A stretch of DNA of 64,000 nucleotides from Panagrolaimus kolymaensis (Eukaryota > Nematoda > Chromadorea > Rhabditida > Panagrolaimidae): NCBI GenBank assembly GCA_028622995.1, contig JAJQJQ010000008.1, positions 5,022,001 to 5,086,000 of the forward strand. Reading direction: 5' to 3'. Below, piece by piece: positions 57,275-64,000 of this stretch. Numbering within the stretch: position 1 is the first letter of the stretch; every line of letters starts with the position of its first letter. The notes below the pieces were generated by a model, which was not told the DNA's origin, did not search any database, and saw nothing but the letters and a program-made list of their open reading frames with translations. The translations under genes were made by a program, and so were the position numbers.

Positions 57275-57764
57275 AAATTAGCTTGCTTTTAAAACATTTT
57301 TCTTTGAAAATGACAAAGGCTTTGATGTTCTGTTTCCATGTTAAAAAAAAAGCCTATTTAATTATTAAATTGTCTTTGTTAAACTTTGTACTGTAATTTT
57401 ATTAAGTAAAAATTAAAAATAATAAATATTTAAAAGTTGCTTTTTTTTAATAATCTTCCTTGAATTTAACCACATAAATATCTTTGCACAAAATCAACAA
57501 AATTTCTTTAGCATTATTACTCTTTGGGAATATGCCCTTGGAATTAACCCCTCATTAGATTGGTTGGAATAATTTTTTTAATTATTCTCTAAGAGCAGAC
57601 CCATATTTAATCCTAAGAGATTTTTTCTTAACTAATGCATAAAAATCTCATATTTTCAAATGTTTAAGGGTGTTGTAAAACTTAATTGTTGGCAGTGAAA
57701 AAAAAGTGATATTTTTTTATTGGTTAAAATATTATTACACGAAAAATAAAAATAAGTTAAAATT
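57275..57764. promoter_or_regulatory. Upstream region of copy 8, with shared motif
   Basis: About 490 bp. The stretch from 57570 aligns with the region upstream of copy 9 (60780-60960): TCTCTAAGAG (57586-57595), then CCTAAGAG followed by a T run, ATGCATAAA with TCTTAT or TCTCAT, and a poly-A with GTG(G/A)T shortly before the ATG. This is a conserved upstream block of about 180 bp. Confidence 0.5.
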
Positions 57765-58580
57765 ATGACTGATGATTCTATTTATTCCTTTGATTCACCA
57801 AAACGCCAATATTTTTCATTTCCATTTTCTGTTATTTCTTATATCACTAGAAATCCCTTAACAGTATTGGGATATCAAAAGCTTCAAAAAACAAGCAAAT
57901 ATTTTTTCTCAAAAAAGAAAATCGTAATTACCAATCTCGATTTTATGTATTACGCCGATGGATTATATTGTCTCGATGGAATATATAGACCCGAAATTCC
58001 ATTATCATGGGAAGGAGGAAAATTTTGGCCGAAGCAAAGATTTGATATTATTGAATCAACAGGATTTCCACAAAATATTTATCGCTATGATTTTATTATA
58101 GAATTATCTATTGATAAATCAACTTTAAATCAAAATGAAATCGATATTCTTTTTTCAAATAAAAAATTAATATCACTTTTTTGGCGTGTTGTTAATGTGG
58201 AAATTAATGGCGCCGTAGATAATTCATTTACCATTGATAGACTTCTTTTAAAAGTTCCAACAATTACTAAATTTATTTATAACAATCCAGGTGAAAATTT
58301 TACGAATGAAACATTCCAAAAATTAAATACTCTCAACTTTGATGAAAATTTCGAGTATTTTTCTATTAAAGATTTTGCAATTAATCATGAAATGGACCCT
58401 ACAGATTTTTGTAATTTCATTAAGAAAAATGCTGCAGCAAAAGCTAAATTAGAATTTGATTTTCCTCTCGATGCACGAAGAAACGATTTTTGGGGTTTAA
58501 AAGCAGCAAAAGATAAAATTCTTTGGGAATGGCCTCAACAAAGTGAAAAGCCTGAAATTATTTTTAATTTTCACCCATAA
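57765..58580 (+). CDS. F-box-like family protein, copy 8
   Basis: Single exon, 271 aa, starting MTDDSIYSFDSPKRQYFSF. The F-box-like segment is PFSVISYITRNPLTVLGYQ then KLQKTSKYFFSKKKIV, with Ser replacing the Cys that most copies have. The C-terminal part has FIIELSIDKSTLNQNEIDIL, FTIDRLLLKVPTITKFIYNN, ETFQKLNTLNF, MDPTDFCNFIKKNAAAKA and ends KPEIIFNFHP. Very close to copy 9, with a shared upstream block, so these two are probably the youngest duplicates here. Confidence 0.62.
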   Translation: MTDDSIYSFDSPKRQYFSFPFSVISYITRNPLTVLGYQKLQKTSKYFFSKKKIVITNLDFMYYADGLYCLDGIYRPEIPLSWEGGKFWPKQRFDIIESTGFPQNIYRYDFIIELSIDKSTLNQNEIDILFSNKKLISLFWRVVNVEINGAVDNSFTIDRLLLKVPTITKFIYNNPGENFTNETFQKLNTLNFDENFEYFSIKDFAINHEMDPTDFCNFIKKNAAAKAKLEFDFPLDARRNDFWGLKAAKDKILWEWPQQSEKPEIIFNFHP

Positions 58581-59390
58581 ATATAAATTTTTTATGAAAG
58601 TTCTTGTTTTTTTGTTTTGTTTTGTTTAATTGGTTATTTTTTTGCTTTCTCTAAAAACATAACAAGAAAAAATTGTTTAGAAAAAAAAATAACCATGACT
58701 AACGCCAAATTTCGTTGTTGTTGTTATAAATAAAGAGCGTTTTTTGATGTTGGTACATTTTTGATAAAACTGCCTTATAAAAATTAATAACATTTTTATG
58801 ATTAAAATTTTGGTTAAATTACTTTGATTTTTTAGTTTGTTATCTAGTTTAAATAAAGTTTGATATTAATCAATAGGTATTAGTTTTGTTATTTGCTTTT
58901 GCTTTTTGTGATTGAAATTTCAAAGATAAAACAGGCGATTGATTGCAAACACACGAAAAATCTGAATGAAGAAACTTTAACTTTTGATGCTTTTTTTTTT
59001 AAATACATATGAATCAGCTCAAAAACAAACCCTGAGCAAGCAAGCAAGCAAAAATCATCACTTTTTAATTTTTGAAAGAGAAAAAAAACGTAAACAAACA
59101 AACACATGCAAGGAAAAAAGAGAGAATTCACACACACACTCGCAGGAAAAGGAATGGAAAGTCGTAAACAATTTTTTTTTATTGGAAAGAGAAAAACGGA
59201 CAAACAAACAAGCAGAAAGGAAAAAAAGGATTGGCCAGCGCAATTTCTTTTTATTTATTTGTTTTCTAAAAAATGCGTTTTGGACATTGATTTCTCTCCA
59301 CTTTTTTTTTCTATTCCTTCAAACAACATTTTATTTTTGCTTGATTTTTTTCTTTAAATTAATTTTTCACATTTCTTTATTTTTAGTAAA
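58581..59390. other. Intergenic region upstream of the galectin gene
   Basis: About 810 bp, rich in A and purine runs (notably 59030-59240). Several overlapping open frames here come from this low complexity. A T-rich tract ends in AG at 59386, four bases before the galectin ATG, consistent with trans-splicing or a 5' UTR intron. Confidence 0.45.
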
Positions 59391-60519
59391 ATGTATGATA
59401 TCAATAATCCTGCCATTCCATTTGATATTCCAATTCATGGTGGATTTCCTCATAATGCTGAAATAGTCATTCATGGAAAATCTTTGAAAGGAAAAGATAA
59501 AGTTTTTGTGGTTGAATTTGGCGCAGCCCAAGATATTCCATTGCATTTAAGTTTTCGATTTAAATCATCCGAAAATAAACTTGTTATTAATTCGGCGACA
59601 TATGGAAATTGGCAAACTGAAGAACGTCATCATAATCCAATTTTTCATGAACATAGTTTCGAACTTAAAATTCAATGCAAACTAAAAGAATTTATTGTAA
59701 GTTTTTGAAAAAAAATTTTTTTTCGATAATGAAAACTTCATTTTTTTAAGATTTGGCAAAAACATCACAAATTTGAATTCAGACATCGAATGGATCCAAC
59801 TTTGATTAACTCATTAAGAATTCAAGGCGAAGTTAGCATTGAAAGTATTAAGTTTGAACGCTTCAATCAATCTGGAGGTTAGTAGTTTTTGATTTTTTAG
59901 TAAAGAATAAGTCTCAAAGAAACACTGAAGTGAAATTTATGCGATGGGTCATAAACTTACAAAAAAAAATAGTGTTTCATAAGTTTTTGACTTCGCAATT
60001 ATTTTTTCACAAAGCTTACAGTTAATTGATTTTATACTTATTTTTCACTATTTTTCTAAAACATTTATACTTTGTTTAGCAACTCCATATGCTAATGCAC
60101 CAAACCCAACAGGTCCACCATCATATTATCCATCACCAGGGCAAGGCACATATCCATCCGGGCCAGGAGGTGATTTTGGTAGTAATCCAAGTTACCGACC
60201 ACCAAATATTGGAGGTGGAACTAATCCTACACCAAACATTGGTGGAGGTGCTCAATTTATTGGTGGTCCTCCACCTCCAATTGGTGGAGGAAGTTATATG
60301 CCATATGGAAGCGATCATGGTCAACAATATCCTCCTCAACGTCCAACTCCATCTTCGGGAATTGGTTTCGGTACTCAACCCTCAACTTCGCCATATATTG
60401 GATATGGCGGCGGAGCTCCTGGTGGCGATTTTGGAACATATCCAAATTTGAATGACAACACTCCAAACCCCAATGCACCAGGCGGGTATCCACCAATGCA
60501 TCCAAGTCGTCAATTATAA
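59391..60519 (+). CDS. Galectin with Pro/Gly-rich C-terminal tail
   Basis: Beta-galactoside-binding lectin. Three exons in phase: 59391-59696, 59751-59877, 60080-60519, about 290 aa. Residues about 10-140 are one galectin carbohydrate-recognition domain. The sugar-contact motif is visible as H-L-S-F-R, then V-I-N, then N-W-Q-T-E-E-R, so His, Arg, Asn, Trp, Glu and Arg are kept while the usual HFNPR is altered to HLSFR. The domain ends RIQGEVSIESIKFE. Exon 3 is a low-complexity tail of Gly, Pro, Tyr, Asn and Ser, like the self-association tail of chimera-type galectin-3, but C-terminal. No signal peptide, as normal for galectins. It sits between F-box-like copies 8 and 9, unrelated to them. 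Confidence 0.88.
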
Positions 60520-60983
60520 AAAAATGTTTGAGCTATTAAAATTATTTGGCAGTATTTCACTATAATCAATAATGTAAAAAACGACTTATTTTTTTTTATT
60601 AATTTCCAATTGAGATATGCAAAATTCCAAAAAGACACTTGTTGTAATTTTTTTTATGAAACGAATGTAAATAAATGAATGAAATTTTTTTGTCCAAGTT
60701 TAACAAAAAGATGCATAAATGATACATAAAACTTTATAAATCCAAGCATCTATCAAGACTCATCGTGAATATACCCGCAGAGTTTCATTAGATTGTTTAC
60801 CATAAATTCATAAATCATCTCTAAGAGAATAATCAAAATTGGCCCTAAGAGGTTTTTTTATCTTTAGAAATGCATAAATCTTATTTTGAAGTGTTTATGC
60901 GTTCAATAAAATTTAATTTCTGGTGGTAAAAAAAGTGGTCCTTTTTATAATTGTTTTAAACATTCTTTCAAAAAATTATTATT
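60520..60983. promoter_or_regulatory. Upstream region of copy 9, with shared motif
   Basis: About 460 bp. TCTCTAAGAG occurs at 60820-60829, 155 bp before the ATG. The surrounding ~180 bp align with the block in front of copy 8 (from about 57570), and the ATTAGATTG segment is also shared. The galectin 3' UTR occupies the first part. Confidence 0.5.
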
Positions 60984-61796
60984 ATGTCGGATTCGAATTA
61001 TTCGATTGATTCACCGCGTCGACAATATTTTTCTCTTCCGTATAATCTTATTTGTTTCATCATCGAAAATCCATCATCTCCCAAGGGATTTCTAAGACTC
61101 CAACATACATGCAAATATTTTTTCTCGAAAAATAAAATAGTTATAAGTCATCAAAGTTTTAAATATTATACCAGTAAATTATTTTATTTTAAAAACATAT
61201 TTGGATTTGAGGACTATTCATTACCATGGAAAGGACGTCAACTATGGCCGATCAAAAGGTTTACTATTATGGGATCAAAAAGTATACCAAAAAATATTTA
61301 TCGTTATGATTTTATTGTTGAATTAATCATCGAATATACAGTATTATCTTCCAATGAAATTCATATTCTTTTTTCAAACAAAAAACTGAAGAGCCTTGTT
61401 TGGAGTTATGTCGATATAGAAAACGATAACGATGCCGCGTCGTTCACCATTGCTGATATTCTTTCACAAGTTCCAACCATCACTAAATTTTCTTATGATA
61501 ATCCAAATGAAATTTATACGAATGAAACATTCCAAAAATTAAATGCACTCAATTTTACTGAAAATTTCGAGTTATTTTGTATTCACGACTTTGCAGTTAA
61601 TAATGAAATGAACCCTGCAGATTTTTGTAATTTTATTAAGAAAAACATTAATTCTAAAAGTCGCTTAAAATTTAATTTTCCATCGTATGCTAGAAGAAAT
61701 GATTTTTGGGGATTAAGAGCTGTGGCTGATAAAATACTTTGGGATTGGCCACAAGAAAATGAAAAGCCTGAAATTATTTGTTATTTCCATTCATAA
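60984..61796 (+). CDS. F-box-like family protein, copy 9
   Basis: Single exon, 270 aa, starting MSDSNYSIDSPRRQYFSLPY. Family blocks are LICFIIENPSSPKGFLRLQ, HTCKYFFSKNKIVI, FIVELIIEYTVLSSNEIHIL, FTIADILSQVPTITKFSYDN, ETFQKLNALNF, MNPADFCNFIKKN and the ending KPEIICYFHS. Nearest relative is copy 8, from which it is separated by the galectin gene. No damage seen. Confidence 0.62.
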   Translation: MSDSNYSIDSPRRQYFSLPYNLICFIIENPSSPKGFLRLQHTCKYFFSKNKIVISHQSFKYYTSKLFYFKNIFGFEDYSLPWKGRQLWPIKRFTIMGSKSIPKNIYRYDFIVELIIEYTVLSSNEIHILFSNKKLKSLVWSYVDIENDNDAASFTIADILSQVPTITKFSYDNPNEIYTNETFQKLNALNFTENFELFCIHDFAVNNEMNPADFCNFIKKNINSKSRLKFNFPSYARRNDFWGLRAVADKILWDWPQENEKPEIICYFHS

Positions 61797-62330
61797 AAAT
61801 GTTTTTTATCTTTTTTTAAATTTTTATACTTGTTTAGTTGATAAATATGCAAATTGTCAATAAGTTCTGAAAATAAATTTGCACAATAAAGAAAACTTAA
61901 GCAAAAAAAAAACGAATTTTGTTTGTTTTGTTAAAATTATTTTGTTAGTATACAAAAATAATTAAATTTAAATTTTTTTCTCTAATTGTTTCAATATGAT
62001 TAATGGATTTTTACAATAATACCTTTGCAATTCTATTTAAAGGTATAACCCTACAATGAAAAGATCCTTATTTTCATATTGACCTGGATAGTTAGCACAT
62101 GGTGAAAATGAATTTGAAACTTGTTTCCATAGTCTATTGTTTTTTTGAATTATTTATAATAACAGTCCAACTAAATATAACTTCTGCCAACACTTATAAA
62201 TTTCCTGGGGTATGAAAATTGTCTTTTTTAAGTGTTTTCGTAAATGCAAAATATGTAATATTTGATGGTGCAAACAAAAAATATATCTTTTTTTGTTAAT
62301 TAATTTAGTTTAATTTAGACTCTATAAAAT
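61797..62330. other. Intergenic spacer between copies 9 and 10
   Basis: About 530 bp, AT-rich. The conserved block with TCTCTAAGAG that precedes copies 8 and 9 is not recognisable here. No RNA gene seen. Confidence 0.45.
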
Positions 62331-63143
62331 ATGGTTGACTCTGTTTATTTGTTTACTTCCCCAAGACGTCAGCATTTTTCATTCCCATATTATTTTATTT
62401 CTTACATTACTGATCGTCCATCATCTTCAGCTTTGGGATATGTGAAACTTCAAAAAACTTGCAAATATTTTTTCTCAAAGAAAAATATTATTGTTGCAAA
62501 CGCCACAATTTGGAATGATAAATTTCATGGTTTAAGTTGGGATAAAAAATTTAATAAGCCTCGCATTCATTTGCCATTAGAAAAAGTTCGTTATTGGCTT
62601 ACATGTGATTTCTATAATGCTGAACAGAAGCTTACAAGATATAATAACATTTATCGTTTCGATGTGCAACGATTATATCTAAAAAATTTAACATTGTCTC
62701 TCAAAGAAATTGACTTTTTTCTTTCAAGCAAAAAATTGAAAACACTTTGGTGGTATGATGTCAATATTTCCAATAATGACGACGTCGACACTTTTTTAAT
62801 TACTGATCTTCTTCCAAAAATTTCAACCGTTAGTGAATTTTTTTATGGCAGCAAATTTGAAACATTTACTTTCGAAACATTTCAAAAATTATCTGAATTA
62901 AATTTGAACCCAAAAATGAAACTTTTTTATATTTCTTATTTCAAAACTTCTGAAAGCATGGATTCTACAAGTTTTTGTAATCTTATAAAGAAAAATTTAT
63001 TAATGTGTGAAAAAATTGGATTTAACTTTTCTCTTAATGCTTCAAAAAAAAGTTATCATACATTAAATTTTGCTGTAAAGAAAATAATTCAAACTTGGCC
63101 AATTCGAACTAAAAAGCCTATAATTTCCTTAAATTTTCCATAA
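62331..63143 (+). CDS. F-box-like family protein, copy 10
   Basis: Single exon, 270 aa, starting MVDSVYLFTSPRRQHFSFPY. The F-box-like segment is YFISYITDRPSSSALGYVK then KLQKTCKYFFSKKNIIVA. The C-terminal part has LTLSLKEIDFFLSSKKLKT, FLITDLLPKISTVSEFFYGS, ETFQKLSELNL and MDSTSFCNLIKKNLL, and ends KPIISLNFP. It is more diverged than copies 7-9. Copy 11, downstream, shares its N-terminal style. No damage seen. Confidence 0.62.
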   Translation: MVDSVYLFTSPRRQHFSFPYYFISYITDRPSSSALGYVKLQKTCKYFFSKKNIIVANATIWNDKFHGLSWDKKFNKPRIHLPLEKVRYWLTCDFYNAEQKLTRYNNIYRFDVQRLYLKNLTLSLKEIDFFLSSKKLKTLWWYDVNISNNDDVDTFLITDLLPKISTVSEFFYGSKFETFTFETFQKLSELNLNPKMKLFYISYFKTSESMDSTSFCNLIKKNLLMCEKIGFNFSLNASKKSYHTLNFAVKKIIQTWPIRTKKPIISLNFP

Positions 63144-63722
63144 TTTTTTGTTAGGTTTTGCTTTTTTTGAATTTTAATAAAAATGTTTTTATAGTTCTTA
63201 CCAACTTGCAAATTTAAAATAATAATAAACACAGCAGCTTTTTTTTTACCTTTTATTTTGAAGATTGGAACATCTTTAAAAACGAGAAATTTCGGCCATT
63301 TTTATGAACATCAGTTTGAATAAATTTCTTTTTTTTTTCATTTTGTTTCGTTAACTATTATTGTCAAAAACCGTGGAGTTAATATAAATTAATTATTTTC
63401 ATTACCCTTCTTTTGAATTACAAATGAATTTTATAACTCACTTTTGTATTCGCGGAGTCTCTCTTAAGAAACTAAACAATGAGATAAACACATTCATTGA
63501 TTAGAAGGTTTGTTTTGCACTAAAAAATAGCCTTAAAGAATTCAGAGTTAATTTTTTCTTTTTTTTTCTTTTTTGGGTTGTTTACAATATTTCAAGATTA
63601 TATAATTAAAGGATACCTTAAAAACTATATTTGTTTGAATGCAATAAATAAAAGTTTCTCATAGAAAATAAAATTAATGGAAAAGGATTATATTTTTTTT
63701 GTTACTACCAAAACTTTGCATT
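63144..63722. other. Intergenic spacer before copy 11
   Basis: About 580 bp, AT-rich. A relaxed version of the shared upstream motif (TCTCTCTTAAGAAAC, near 63460) lies about 260 bp before the ATG of copy 11. Nothing else recognised. Confidence 0.4.
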
Positions 63723-64000
63723 ATGAACGTTGATCCAAATTATTCATTTATTTCGCCACGACGCCAATATTTTTTACTCCCATATTCTTTGATATGTTAC
63801 ATTACTGAAAAGCCATCGTCAGCTTTGGGATTTCAAAAGCTCCAACAAACTTGCAAATATTTTTTCACCAAAAAGAAACTCATCGTAGTTAATTCAAATG
63901 TTTGGTTTAATAAAAGTTATGGTTTATATATAAATAAAGTTAATAAACCTCATACTTTTTTACCATCAAATAAAATCTTTGAATATTGGCTTACTGAAGG
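63723..64000 (+). CDS. F-box-like family protein, copy 11 (cut by window end)
   Basis: The first 92 codons are open to the window edge. It starts MNVDPNYSFISPRRQYFLLPY, then LICYITEKPSSALGFQKLQ, QTCKYFFTKKKLIVV, and a segment aligning with copy 10 (NKVNKPHTFLPSNKIFEYWL). The nucleotide stretch around GAAAAGCCATCGTCAGCTTTGGGAT is shared almost exactly with copy 7, suggesting gene conversion or recent duplication of the F-box-like part. Confidence 0.62.
   Translation, partial: MNVDPNYSFISPRRQYFLLPYSLICYITEKPSSALGFQKLQQTCKYFFTKKKLIVVNSNVWFNKSYGLYINKVNKPHTFLPSNKIFEYWLTE

Noticed and set aside
59058..59357. Overlapping frames on both strands before the galectin gene
   Set aside because: They arise from purine-rich low-complexity DNA, and none has a recognisable domain.

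Overview
The window is nuclear DNA from a nematode. It is very AT-rich, with long A and T runs. Introns are short GT..AG, with T-rich acceptors ending in TTTTAG or TTTCAG. Several ATGs lie a few bases after such an acceptor, as expected for spliced-leader trans-splicing. The gene content also points to nematodes: srv-, srh- and srx-type chemoreceptors, a slicer-dead Argonaute, and a large EGF/VWA secreted protein of the IRG-7 kind. The expanded F-box-like family suggests a Panagrolaimus-like worm, but that is only a guess.

Left half (1-32 kb) holds mostly conserved genes. After 5 kb of AT-rich DNA with no gene I can support come threonyl-tRNA synthetase (-), a divergent FGGY kinase of the GK5 type (+), and a 17-exon IRG-7-like gene (-). 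Next are an alcohol dehydrogenase carrying two in-frame TAA codons (-), a type-B carboxylesterase (+), an Argonaute with an RGG-repeat N-terminus (+), and a short TAF4 (+).

Middle (24-36 kb) holds four members of a small membrane-protein family I do not recognise (all -). Its marks are an N-terminal KKRPLCSC-like motif, one N-terminal membrane span, an EEKLW..C motif and two C-terminal spans. One copy is intact and the others carry a frameshift, a stop or a truncation. A fifth relic sits in a segmental duplication at 51.6 kb.

Right half (36-64 kb) is an accessory region. It has eleven members of an F-box-like paralogue family on both strands, chemoreceptor genes, a tetraspan protein, a galectin, and two tRNA-like Pol III units with identical bodies but unrelated anticodon-region inserts. 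Four non-autonomous hAT-type elements have intact 8-bp target duplications. One sits inside another, and the pair splits an F-box-like gene. A third splits an exon of an srx pseudogene, whose introns also carry a 138-bp-arm palindrome and GC-richer foreign DNA. All three hAT families have short GC-rich tandem repeats next to their ends around an AT-rich core.

Exon boundaries were read by eye from splice consensus and reading phase. Product names rest on remembered family motifs, not searches.
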